From contig JBCFYV010001001.1 of the NCBI GenBank assembly GCA_039000515.1, forward strand, positions 14,355,925 to 14,419,924: a stretch of DNA of 64,000 nt, written 5' to 3'. Positions 54,551-64,000 of this stretch are shown piece after piece. The stretch's first letter is position 1. Each line of letters opens with the position of its first letter. Both the position numbers and the translations under genes were made by a program. A model generated the notes under the pieces. It did not search any database and was not told the origin of the DNA. It was given only the letters and a program-made list of their open reading frames with translations. This DNA is from Timema cristinae. Taxonomy: Eukaryota > Arthropoda > Insecta > Phasmatodea > Timematidae.

Positions 54551-54862
54551 AGTCCGACACCTTAGTTCACTTGGTAGCATGTTTACCTACTGAGTTAATT
54601 GTCCCGGGTTCGATTAGTGGCAATTATAAAAAAAAAATATTTTGGTGAATTTGGGGCTTCCCCTTTTCATAATGATTAATTAATGGATGTGGGGTTGGAT
54701 GTTGTGTCTGTTCTAGATTTAAGTTAATGTATAAGCCCAGCCTTTCACAATGATAAATTAACTGACGGGGGGCTGGGTGTTGTGTTTGTTCTAGATTTAA
54801 GTTAATTCATAAGTCGTGTTCTAATATAATCAGTCGGTTCAAAAAGTTCGGATTAAAAGACT
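54549..54862 (+). mobile_element. SINE D with internal ~85-bp duplication
   Basis: The segment from CCTTTTCATAATGATTAATTAATGG to TTCTAGATTTAAGTTAAT occurs twice (54660-54735 and 54745-54810). Head CACTTGGTAGCATGTTTACC and box B CCCGGGTTCGATTAGTGG are present. Confidence 0.82.
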
Positions 54863-55215
54863 TCAAACTAAAAGAAGAAGAAAAAAATATAAATTCGTGG
54901 TTTGCGCAACAGATAATTGTAGATCATAATTGCAAGGGAACCAGTGGTTGACCAAGTAAGTCTCCATGTGGAATGTCGGATCATCTAGGTTCTTATAAAG
55001 TGTAAGATTGGTCGGTCGGTGGGTTGATATGACGAGGACACAGGCCCATTACTCTATCAATTGTTGCCCAGTGCCCATCAGGAGGGCATCACTGTCTAGC
55101 TGGGTCAAGCAGATAAGTCTCTTGGAGAACAGAAAACAATGATGCACCGTTATTAACAGGTGCTGGTGGTGCAGTTACGTTAAGGTGGGAAAGTAGGGAA
55201 CATGATTTAAATACA

Positions 55216-55445
55216 GTATTTTTAAAGTTTTTATGGCATAACATTATTTTGTTTCAAAATAAATCAAATATTGCTCGAGTAAAAAGATACAGTTTAATTT
55301 TCTTCACGTGGTGATATAAAAAGTTGTTGAATTTCTGTCACGAGCATAGCAACATTAGATGGTAAAACTTTTTAAATGAAGAGAAAAAGTTTTCATAAAA
55401 TTTCAGGACACTCATGAAGTGTTATCAAAAGAAAAGAAAGTTGTC
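55216..55445. mobile_element. ~320-bp MITE family, left two-thirds
   Basis: GTATTTTTAAAGTTTTTATGG, AAAATAAATCAAATATTGCTCGAGTA and TTCACGTGGTGATATAAA identify the left arm. The centre follows and the right arm fades after ATGAAGTGTTATCAAAAG. Confidence 0.78.
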
Positions 55446-55599
55446 ACAGGCTAAATTGTAATTTTTTTTCCATATTCTTTCCATTTCGTAAAGTGTGATT
55501 GTGCTTAGTTTCGTCAAGCTAAGATGCAACTCGCTTCGCAAAATAGCTTTTAATTCATAAAGTAGGAACCGTTGTTAAGGTGGGAGTGTAGGGGACGCG

Positions 55600-55938
55600 A
55601 GTTAAGGTAAGTGTTTTTACAGTTGTTATATCAACACTTTTTTTGTTGTTGAAAGAAATCAAATATTGCTCCAATACGAATATAGAGTTTAATTTTCTTC
55701 ACATGGTGGGTGACCTTAACGGTTCTTGAATATCTGCCAAGGGTGTCCTGGGATTTAATGACATTTTCTCTTCATTTAAAAAATTTATAATCAAATATAA
55801 TTATTCTCACGACAGATACTAAACAAATGTTGAGATCACCATTAGAAGAATATTTAATTATCTGTTTTTATCGAAGCAATTTTATTTTTATTTTAGCCAA
55901 AAAAGAAAAGTTTGCTATAAAAATTGCAAAAACACTGG
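55600..55938. mobile_element. ~320-bp palindromic MITE copy
   Basis: Left arm GTGTTTTTACAGTTGTTATATC and CACATGGTGGGTGACCTTAACGG; right arm ATCACCATTAGAAGAA and AAAAATTGCAAAAACAC. It lies 160 bp from another copy (55216), a tandem pair. Confidence 0.82.
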
Positions 55939-56299
55939 CTTTCCTTCCCTATACTTCCATCTTAAGAATTGTACTCTTCGTATACGCAAGTGACCGTGTC
56001 ACTCGGGGTCATTCATTGTAAATGGGTCGAGACTCTCTCGGGGCAGTAGATCAAGCAAGAATCAAACCCGGAAACGTTGTTAACTCGGACCGGGCTACCG
56101 AGACCATAGTCCATTGTGTGTTGACATTGTCTTGAGAGTGGGAGGAGGAAGGAACTATCCTGTGTTGGGGGACGTTGCTATGTTGCTGTGACTAGGGAAC
56201 AACAATGGCTCTTAATGTGCGTACTCACGTTTCTTTCTGTCTACACCTTGCGACAGATGCAGCAAGGTCAGGTTCACACTCGCGCCGATAACAGGGCTT

Positions 56300-56830
56300 A
56301 CCTTGCCACATTGGGCGTTAGTGCTGTTTGAACTGTGGCCACAGCTTTCATTAGTGCTGTTTGAACTATGGCCACATCTTTCATTAGAGTTGTTGGAACT
56401 ATGGCCACAGGTTTCATTAGTGATATTAGCCCGGTGGTTACAGCTTTCACTAGTAATATTAGACTTGTGGCCACAGGTTTCATTAGTGCTACTTGCCATG
56501 TGAACACCGCTTTCATTGTTAATGGTAGTCTGTAGCTACAGATTTCACTAGTGATATTGGCCATGTGGCTACAGCTTTCATTAGTGCCAGTAATCTTGTG
56601 GCCATTGGTCACAGCTTTCATAAGTGCAAGTGGGCCTGTGGTAGTTGGTCTCAGTTTTAATTAGTGATAATAAACTTGTGGTCACTGGTCACAGCTTTCA
56701 CTGGTTATCTTAAACCTGTGGTCATTGGTCACAGCTTTAATCAGAACTATTAGCCCTGAGCATTGGTCACTGCTTTCATTAGTCTTTATAGCCCTGCTTA
56801 TTTGTAACCACTTTTCTTAGTGCTTCTGTT
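56300..56830. repeat. Degenerate 33-42-bp minisatellite
   Basis: About 13-15 units share TTTCATTAGTG and GGCCACAG on the plus strand. Units near 56300-56500 are 33 bp. Further right they are about 42 bp and carry an extra GGTCA insertion. Divergence is high, so the array is old. The left edge abuts GC-rich sequence (56224-56300) with two donor-like sites on the minus strand. Confidence 0.8.
56302..56499 (-). other. ATG-led ORF of Cys/sequon repeats ending at a splice donor
   Basis: From an ATG at 56499 the frame runs MASSTNET, then five units of the type CGHSSNSTNES (33 bp, 11 codons), then NAQCGK at a GTAAGC that would be a phase-0 donor. Each of the five units keeps an Asn-x-Ser/Thr sequon and a cysteine. 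Several unit differences are third-position (CAC/CAT, TCA/TCC/TCT, AAC/AAT). The neprilysin exon at 25777-25850 starts in phase 0, so a splice is formally possible over about 30 kb. Against this, the same array continues upstream with frame-breaking indels, and sequons make little sense in a cytosolic tail. Confidence 0.2.
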
Positions 56831-56889
56831 CGAACTTTTATATCAGTCAGTAACATACCATTCCTATTATTCCTACTGTCCCATGGTAG

Positions 56890-57065
56890 GTTTCAGGCAT
56901 ACATATAAAAAAAGGTATCATTGGTAAAATTGGAGTTTCCTCTTTCACATTGATAAAAAAAAGTGCTTGAGGTCTGGTTGTAGTGTGTATTCTAGAATTA
57001 ATTTAATTTGCGAGTTGTATGCTCCTTTCAGAAAATTCACTTTTAATACCCCTAATAAAATAAAT
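56890..57065 (+). mobile_element. SINE D, body only
   Basis: GGAGTTTCCTCTTTCACATTGATAA, GAGGTCTGGTTGTAGTGTGTATTCTAGA and CGAGTTGTATGC..TTTCAGAAA match the D body. The head is eroded. Confidence 0.65.
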
Positions 57066-57099
57066 ATAGTTCTTCTAATATAATCTCGGTCAAACAATT

Positions 57100-57800
57100 T
57101 AGGGAAATAGCACAAGTTCACCCAAATAAAATTTGGGCTCGAACTTTATAGTAACCAGCAAACTAGACCAGGTGGGACCGAAACTTTTGTCCGGATACCC
57201 AACGGTTTGGCTGGAAAACAATGAGAAAATTGAATCTCAGATAATTTAAAATTGTATTTATTCATCACGATAGTTGAAAATTATTATTTTGTAGACGTAG
57301 GAGAAACTGCAGCTGATTAAAACACGGAATTCATTGGATACGCCCATCACGCTGAAGATTGAAAATGGAAATTGAAAACATGAATTAACAACCAATTTTG
57401 ACGGCACGATTTTATTGCTACTGTTTGTCACATTTCCTGTATCAGGGCATGGCGGAGTCTCGTGCTGTCTGGGTCGAATATCAACCAGGAGACTATTGTA
57501 TTCCAAGCTGTAGTCTTCGCGGATCTTTCATTTAAATTTTGATACTAGTTTTGAAAACGCTTCAGAAAAAAAACACGATTAAAATTATACACTCAAAAGT
57601 AAAATATTCTACTATAAAAAGTTTTTTTTTTCCAGTATTTGAGTGGTCCGTCTTGGAACCATATTAAAAAAAAAATATAATGTATCAAAAGCGCAATTGT
57701 ATAGAGTATAACAAAGTTAATACGCCTATATTTTGAAAATAAAAAATAAACTATTCAAAGTTAGAATATTTAGCATGTTTGTGTCTTGACATTAATTCAC
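57100..57800. other. No gene seen
   Basis: A minus-strand 82-codon frame (57258-57506) shows no family resemblance. Confidence 0.4.
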
Positions 57801-57806
57801 ATACTC

Positions 57807-58055
57807 GCTTGGGTGGCCGCGTGGTCTAAGGCGCTAATCTCGTGTTGTACTAGACTGCCGAAGATCGGGAGATTGGGGTTCGATCCCTGTGGGTGCAATG
57901 TGGCGGGTTTTCCTTAAATAGTTTTCCACTCTCCCTTCATGCAAATTCTGGTGCACTTCCTCTAAATTAAGCCTTCCTAATCCCTAACACAGTAGCATTA
58001 TTAGTACATAGGCGTATAACCTGAATAGGTAGTAATGCACGGTGCTAAAAAAAAG
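57807..58055 (+). mobile_element. SINE C, full-length
   Basis: CGCTTGGGTGGCCGCGTGGTCTAAGGCGC, GGGGTTCGATCCCTGTGGG, CTTCCTCTAAATTAAGCC and tail CCTGAATAGGTAGTAATGCACGG, ending in a short A run rather than TAA. Confidence 0.9.
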
Positions 58056-58489
58056 GCATTAGCCTTAAGGCCTAGTGGCAGGTGACTGAACCAACTAAGT
58101 TGATTGGAAGACAATCTAATTTAATGATGCCACAGTACGCGTAATCTATGAGCTACCTGACTATTCACCCCTCTACTCATTTTCTCAAACCTTTTGGCCT
58201 TCAGAGACTTGTACACCATTAAAAAAAAATTGCGTAACCTCAAAAAACTATTGTTTAGGTGGGTTCTTAACCAATGATATTTACCTAACTATAATTTAAG
58301 ACTTTTAAGACATTTCGTATAACTTAATTTTCATTATAAATAAACTAAAACATTATTTGTTAAACACAAATTTTTTATTAGTTTCTTAATGAGAATAATA
58401 GTCTTGTTTAACTTTTTTTAAATTTCTTTAAAAGAAGACAGGTGGATTCGCATCTCTGCTTCTGTACTCATTCTGTTACAATATTTTGT

Positions 58490-58870
58490 TTTAATTCAAG
58501 TATTTAAAGAAAATGCAACCCCACAAAGATTCTAAATGTCTCGAGGAGTCTCTGAAGGCATCTCGGGGATCCCCTTTTCTCCGAATATCACACTTTGAGA
58601 AAAGTTGTACTGGACAAAGTCTCACGAAACAAAACATTGTCTTACCACCACGGATAATACGGAACCACAGATAATCGGAACACTCTACTTCATATTCAAA
58701 TGTTCTGTAATGCTTTGATTTATTCGACATGTTACGTAGGTATCTTGCTGTAACAAACCACACCGTTGAGCCTATCGAACCTTTTCTTGCTCTTCCTTTG
58801 CCCCAGGCCTCTCTCCCCATCCTTCCCCTCCCCTCCTACCAAATCTTCATCATCCCAAACAACTTAAGGG
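58490..58870. other. Unassigned GC-richer segment with pogo-like motif
   Basis: A 109-codon minus-strand frame crosses ATTATCCGTGGT and GATTATCTGTGGTTCCG, repeats typical of pogo/Tigger ends, as at 12730 and 13590. It is probably a transposon remnant rather than a host exon. Confidence 0.35.
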
Positions 58871-59680
58871 GCGCTACCTACTAAGGGAACTCTGAGAAGT
58901 GTTACAAGCGTACATCAATCCTTGCGTTACTTAGACAATGGTTTATTATTTACAAAATATGGCTCACGCCAAAATTGAGGGGAAAGATATTCAACATGTC
59001 CCCATGGGATTAAACTCCTTATATTTTAAATTTATTTTTAAAAAAAAGGTGAAATTTTCTTATTTTCAACGACGCTTCACAAGAAACAGGTTCATATCTG
59101 ATATAAAAAAAATTATCAGGCTAATGATATAAATTTTAAGGTAATTGAAGATTATTTTATTGTCTTTGAATATAAAAAGCTTTCCTTCTCGTTAGATATA
59201 TATTAGTGTGAGGATATTATCCTTTAAGTAGGTGGTGCCATTAAGGACCACTCCAAGTAACAATAATCAACAGTTAGGTTAGTTGGTTTGACTCAACTTG
59301 AGGACACCTTGTAAAATAATGGTATTATACTTGTATTAAAATGAAAATTAATGTATATACTTGAAAATTATTTGTTCAATTGAAGGGATATTCTAATAAA
59401 TCTTAACTTGTATCCATTCTAAGACCTTATATAGAAGTGGTTTTCATTATGTCTTAAGCGTGCGTCGTATATTCAAAAGGGGTATGTGAAACTAATTTAT
59501 TAATGACCACCGTTTTTCGATTCAAGTTAACTGTTAATATAATTTTAACCTAACATTTAAAGAAAAAATTAATCAAGCTCTAACTCCGAATTCTCATGAA
59601 TCATGGATTCTCATTAATGTTTTTTTTCTATTTTTATGCTTAATCTGTAAAGAAATTTTACCTTAATTGCTATTACCATA
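58871..59680. other. No gene seen
   Basis: AT-rich; a 64-codon frame at 58938-59132 is low complexity. Confidence 0.4.
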
Positions 59681-59684
59681 TTTC

Positions 59685-60047
59685 TTCGATTCTAAGACGC
59701 ACCCCCCCCCCCCCACCTCTCCCTTTGAACGTCTCTTAAAACGGGGTGCGTCTTAGAATCGATGGCGTCCTAGAATCGCAGTTCTTTTTCGACCGATACT
59801 TTCGATGGCTCAGAAGAATCAGACTAATACTGATTCAGAAGGGAGAGAGAATAACATAACTACTGATAAAAAAGATACTAATATTGTTGAGTTCTATAGT
59901 TAAAATATTTCTTATAAATCGAGTATTTTAGATTTTAGTTCTTATTTATTTTCTTAGAATTAAAGCTTTTATCTGTTAGTGGTAATAAAAAATGAAGGTG
60001 CATCTTACAATCGATGGCGTCTTAAGACTCGAATAAATACGGTACAT
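59685..60047. mobile_element. Non-autonomous DNA transposon with TACC..AAGACGC ends
   Basis: The left end TACCATATTTCTTCGATTCTAAGACGCACC is mirrored at the right by GGTGCATCTTACAATCGATG, then GGCGTCTTAAGACTCGAATAAATACGGTA. A C-run follows the left repeat, and a second internal copy of GCGTCTTAGAATCGATGGCGTCC lies at 59747-59770. Superfamily and TSD are not determined. Confidence 0.6.
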
Positions 60048-60254
60048 GTGATGTTTGTAAATGTTTTTACTGAGCTAAAATAATGTTTATTGATCGTTTT
60101 GTGACTTTAAATGTTAAATCTATAATCAATTTTACTTGAAATGTTTTATTCAATGTAAAACACATTCTCGTTTTGTTATGTAATTAGAAACAAAACCCAC
60201 AATTACGAGTAGGGAAAAGGGTTATAAATTGTACATTTCACATCTCTACTTCAA

Positions 60255-60305
60255 CAGTGTAAATACACGGATGTCCTGGATGGGTAGTAAGACGTGGTGT
60301 AAGAA
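60255..60305 (+). mobile_element. SINE tail fragment
   Basis: GTGTAAATACACGGATGTCC, then TGGATGGGTAGTAAGACGTGGTG matches the shared tail. Confidence 0.6.
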
Positions 60306-60574
60306 ACAATGATAGTTTTGTCTTCATCTGACAAACTGTAAATCATCTTTCTCTTAGCCTTATTTTTAAAATTAATTTATATTAATTTTAATTTGTTTGT
60401 TTGAAAAAAAAAATCACTCGTGTTGTTGAGTCATCACAGGGATTCCCCAAGCGTTCAGTGACCAAATTGACTCAACCACCATCTGTGTATAATTCTCACT
60501 CCCAAGATAGAATTTCAAGGTTAGCAGAAAAAGCGGATTCTGAGGTTGCCAGATGAAAACAAAACAATAATTAT

Positions 60575-60850
60575 TATTTATTACACTACGTCATACTATC
60601 CGTCTAAGCTAGCTGCATATTTACACAAATTAGATAAGGATGGTGAAGGTTAAATTGAGAGAAACTGTACCCGTAACGTAAAAACGTGGAGAGACAATAT
60701 TAAACAATTTAGGGAAAACTATCTCACCCCCCACCCCTCCCCCGCCCATCCCCTAAAACCCAGTCTGGGATTTGAACCCTGACCTTCCCGTCACCAACAA
60801 ACGAAAGCAGACGAAATTTACGACTTTTTCCGCGTGTCCACCGAGGCGGG
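60575..60850 (-). mobile_element. SINE B, diverged
   Basis: On the plus strand the tail is degenerate (CACTACGTCATACTATCCGTC), a C-rich expansion sits in the body (CCCCCCACCCCTCCCCCGCCC), and the head ends GTCCACCGAGGCGGGT. Confidence 0.8.
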
Positions 60851-61168
60851 TAAAATAAAAGGTTTTTTACTGAATTCAAGTTAATATAGAGATGGTTGTG
60901 ATTTTTAGCCTTTACGCTTCGTCACTCACTATATACAGTCCAATTTTCATGGGAGGAAACTTATATAACAGCTAGAAAAGTTACTGGATGTACTTTAATG
61001 AATTCATACGTTAAGTCATGTGATCTGTAGCTGTCACTTTTTAAACAATATAATCAATACCTATAAAATAATACTAATAAAATAGTACAACGTTATCAGT
61101 TTTAATCACAAAAAGTATGAGACTGGTTAAGATTGTAGATAATTTCCTGTTTTTTAATAAATTCAAAA

Positions 61169-61397
61169 CTTGTCGTGTTGAGCTCGACTGCTGAGGACGG
61201 GGAGATCAAGATTCGAATCTCGGTCGGGTGAACTGGGGGTGTTTTTTTCTAAATGGTTTTCCACTCTCCCTCCACGCAAATGTGGGTTCACTTCCTCTAA
61301 TTCAACCTTCCCAATTCCTAAATCCATTAACGTAATTAGTATTTAAAGCGTATAACCCGAACGGGTAGTAAGTAAGACGTGGTGCTAAATATTATTA
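61169..61397 (+). mobile_element. SINE B, 5'-truncated with 18-bp TSD
   Basis: TTTTTAATAAATTCAAAA lies at 61151-61168 and 61398-61415. The copy starts inside the head at CTTGTCGTGTTGAGC, so box A is lost. The tail has a GTAA duplication (GTAGTAAGTAAGACG). Confidence 0.94.
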
Positions 61398-61680
61398 TTT
61401 TTAATAAATTCAAAAGTGCTCCTCGCTAAAATATGGAATGGTCTTTATTCTGGTTTGGTCTTTATGAAAGCAGGTCTAATAAATTTTAGGACTTTCATAT
61501 AAGCGTCAACAAATAATGGACAGAATACATGGTAGGACTATGGTAGAAAGACACTTTTAGAACACAAAAACGTATGTTTCAGCTCTAGGAGTTAATCACA
61601 TTTTAATGTATTATTAGTGTAATTTTATAGATATTGATAATCTCTATCAACAGTGTCAGCTGCATATTTTTGTCATCCTA

Positions 61681-62207
61681 TCTATACTTATAAAATAACA
61701 TGTCCTGACTGACTGACTGACTGACTGACTGACTGACTGACTGACTGACTGACTGACTGACTGATTCATCATCGCCGAGCGCAAACTATCAAGGCTACAA
61801 GCATGAAATTCGGACTGTATATTCATTTTGTTATGTAGGCACCCACTAAGAAAGGATTTTAGAAAATTCCACCCCAAAGGGGTCAAAATAGGGGATGATA
61901 ATATGCATGATAATATGTATGAAAGTCCGTCATTTTGAAAGTTACATAAACAAAATTTTGTATTTCGGTTATTGACGTAAAAACAAATAAATACGTGTTT
62001 CAGGAATTTTGGAAATTTTATTTAATAAGGGATGAAAAAGGGGGTGAAAGTTTGTATCGGACTTTCATTATTTTTGATCTGAGGTCAAGTTATGGTCATC
62101 AACGTAACGTAATATTTATAATTAATCTGTAAATACATATGTATATTTTCGTATTTGTATATAATCAACTTACACGCGAGCAAAGCCGCGGGCAACAGCT
62201 ATCTAGT
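61681..62207 (+). mobile_element. Non-autonomous Helitron-like element, 527 bp
   Basis: The 5' end is A|TCTATACTTATAAA and the 3' end is CTAGT, fitting the Helitron rules (5' TC, 3' CTRRT, preceding A). Just before the 3' end, GCGAGC AAA GCCGCG forms a short hairpin with AACAGCTAT between it and CTAGT. The 5' half holds a (CTGA)n run (61704-61763). The segment ATTCATCATCGCCGAGCGCAA followed by CCCCAAAGGGGTCAAAATAGGGG resembles a family widespread in insects (recall). The base after CTAGT is G rather than the expected T. No Rep/helicase ORF is present. Confidence 0.7.
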
Positions 62208-62384
62208 GGTATATATGACCGGGAGAGACATAGCATCCAATAACGTCGCCTGTATTGACTATTCGTCGCTCTGTTGGAACAGAACGTTGCCCAGGGTACA
62301 CCATAGAAGGTTGTCTACATGTCGTACTCGCAATTAGATGATGTTATATGATAGTTATTATGAAGTTGTGGGGCTGGGGCGAGT

Positions 62385-62540
62385 CTTAACCTAACTTAAG
62401 CCTAACTAACCAAACCTTGGTGATCGTTGGAATAATTCCCTTATGGTAAATATATCTAAGGTATCGGTTGAGACTCGAAGCAGGGGCTCCTAGGCTCGTA
62501 GCCAGGTTCAATGACCACTAAACCACAGGGACGGCTACAG
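62385..62540 (-). mobile_element. SINE E-like
   Basis: Plus strand: AACCTAACTTAAGCCTAACTAACC, GAATAATTCCCTTATGG, GCTCGTAGCCAGGTTCAATGACCACTAAACC, then CAGGGACGG (head). Confidence 0.72.
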
Positions 62541-62565
62541 CTGCAGTGACTTGGCGTATGGATTT

Positions 62566-62819
62566 TTTTCTATTTAGCACCGCGTCTTACTACCCATTGG
62601 GGTTATACGCTTAAATACTAATTACACTAATGGATTATCAATTGGGAAGGTTGAATTTAGAGGAAGTGAACCCGAATTTGCGTGGAGGGAGAGTGGAAAA
62701 CCATTTTGGAAAAATCACCCCCAGTTCACCCGTTTTAGATTCGAACCTCGATCTCCCCGTCCTCGGCTGTCGAGCTCAACACGACTGGTGCGTTAGCCAA
62801 CTACGCCACCGAGGCTTGT
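62566..62819 (-). mobile_element. SINE B, full-length with 9-bp TSD
   Basis: TATGGATTT lies at 62557-62565 and 62820-62828. Head, body and tail are complete on the minus strand. A 67-codon plus-strand frame ([19 protein letters not shown]..) is SINE antisense, not a gene. Confidence 0.92.
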
Positions 62820-62829
62820 TATGGATTTG

Positions 62830-63600
62830 TTAAAATAGATCTAATAACTTTACAAGCTTTCAGATAAGAATATTAATATGAAAATTTGACTGTACTTAAA
62901 AAGGATATGGTAGATTATGTCACGTTTATCGTTACTGATGATTCAGGATCAATTATAATTTTGACGTCCAAATTGATACGAGCTCTATTCCATTCAAATT
63001 GTATTTTAGAAAAATAGAATCTTTTTCACCTGCATTGTGCCAAGCATCTGATTAGTCACGTGAGAAGTAATTAGTCAAGAAAAGTGTCGTCCTTTACCTT
63101 CGTAAACCTTAATTATCTATTCTACTTGTCTGACAATTATTTTTTGTCTGGACCTTAAGCTAAACAAGGTTGTTAATGAATAGAAACTAGTGATTTAGTA
63201 GATAGTAAGATTTTTTAAAGTTTTTTATATAGATAAAAGTTTTGCAATCGTGAAAACTTCAGATCTTGAGATCTTAAGTGCCCCCCTGAACTCAAAAAAA
63301 GTGGATCTTACATTTGTGTCTGTAATTTGGGTTACAACCTAAATGGTTTGATGAATTTCGTTCAAGTTTTATATTTAGATGTTATATATATATATATATA
63401 TATATAGTATGGTCGTACCTCGAGACGGAATCGTGAATTTAATTCTAGTCCTATAATGATTAAGGGTGGTTTACTAAACACAGAGTTTGAACATTTAAAA
63501 TTAAAAAAAGAGAGGGGGTAAAGATTTTGTTCAAAATGGATGCCTGAGGTATATTTTACATTGTACTAACACCATATAATTGTTTTACAGAAAATATTAA
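62830..63600. other. No gene seen; (TA)n microsatellite
   Basis: AT-rich with (TA)n at 63385-63406. The block 63330-63470 (TTTGATGAATTTCGTTCAAG) resembles 47850-47930, a dispersed repeat of unknown type. Confidence 0.45.
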
Positions 63601-63609
63601 CTTAGGGAT

Positions 63610-64000
63610 AGTTTACTGAAGACTCATCATCATAACCATCATCATCAAAATATGTGTACAGCCTGTGGCCGGGTCAGTTTAGTAAAATGCCTCCATCTCC
63701 CTCCATCTTTTCACCATTCTTTCTCTTATAATTGCTTCCATTCTTCTCCTCTCACTTGCACACTTTCTGTTATCTGATCCTCCCTTCTCTTTCTTGGCCT
63801 CCTTTGCGGTCTTTTTCCTACATACTTCATCTCCAACATTTTTTTTTCCATCCTCTCTTTTTTCCATCCTCATTACATGACCATACCATCTCAGCTTTGC
63901 TTCCTCTACTATCTCATATACTCCCTTTACTCCTACTAATTCCTGAATAACTTCATTTCTTATCTTTACTGATGACTATTTTTTTTAAATTCAAAGTAAT
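63610..64000 (-). mobile_element. Non-LTR retrotransposon 3' end (second type)
   Basis: The minus strand reads RNEVIQELVGVKGVYEIVEE, then AKLRWYGHVMRMEKREDGKK, then a Lys/Arg-rich C-terminus RERMVKRWREMEAFY and a stop. It is followed by an imperfect ATG/ATC repeat tail near 63625-63660. RLRWYGHVMRM is the familiar C-terminal signature of a different LINE group from the copy at 1575-2135. It runs off the right edge. Confidence 0.8.

Noticed and set aside
58491..58820. 109-codon minus-strand ORF
   Set aside because: It crosses pogo-like ATTATCCG motifs and has no conserved domain that I recognise; treated as transposon debris.
62155..62337. 60-codon plus-strand ORF
   Set aside because: It spans the 3' end of the Helitron-like element and flanking sequence, with no family resemblance.

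Overview
This is an AT-rich animal nuclear window that is mostly repeats. It carries the 5' part of one protein-coding gene. No prokaryotic gene organisation, rRNA, free-standing tRNA gene or CRISPR array is visible. The SINE antisense translations and the retrotransposon C-termini (a YKTIILPVVL-like stretch, then ELH..YSSP and RWAGH) look like those I remember from polyneopteran insects, stick insects such as Timema in particular. That assignment rests on memory and needs a database search.

The gene is on the minus strand between about 25850 and 4737. I assembled five exons from splice sites and reading phase: 25777-25850, 15878-15981, 11462-11539, 9650-9811 and 4737-4820. All four joins keep phase. 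Together they give about 167 residues of a neprilysin-like M13 zinc metallopeptidase: a short cytosolic N-terminus, one signal-anchor helix, the CxxxxC pair, the NPC..FY.FACGGW block and the ALYRTC block. The catalytic HExxH half would lie beyond position 1. The initiator exon is not confirmed. An ATG-led ORF at 56302-56499 ends at a phase-0 GTAAGC donor and is a speculative upstream candidate. A 59-codon ORF at 29023-29202 (minus) may be a transposon remnant.

The rest is mobile and tandem DNA. Three tRNA-headed SINE families (called A, B and C here) have different heads but one 3' tail, built around ACCCGAACGGGT and ending GCGGTGCTAA plus a TAA repeat. There are over 40 copies, many with target-site duplications. 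At least three further tRNA-headed families (D, E, F) lack that tail. Other elements are palindromic MITEs (nine copies of one ~320-bp family, two of a 214-219-bp TA-flanked family), a pogo-like element carrying two SINEs, a 527-bp Helitron-like element, a Penelope-like fragment and four non-LTR retrotransposon 3' ends.

Tandem arrays occupy about 7 kb. Two have visible origins. The array at 15208-15877 grew from the exon/intron junction of the transmembrane exon and repeats its splice donor. The array at 29690-30720 grew from the C-terminal coding region of a LINE. A 1.19-kb inverted repeat at 35574-36763 and a GC-rich 69-bp array at 40340-41232, open in several frames, are further oddities.
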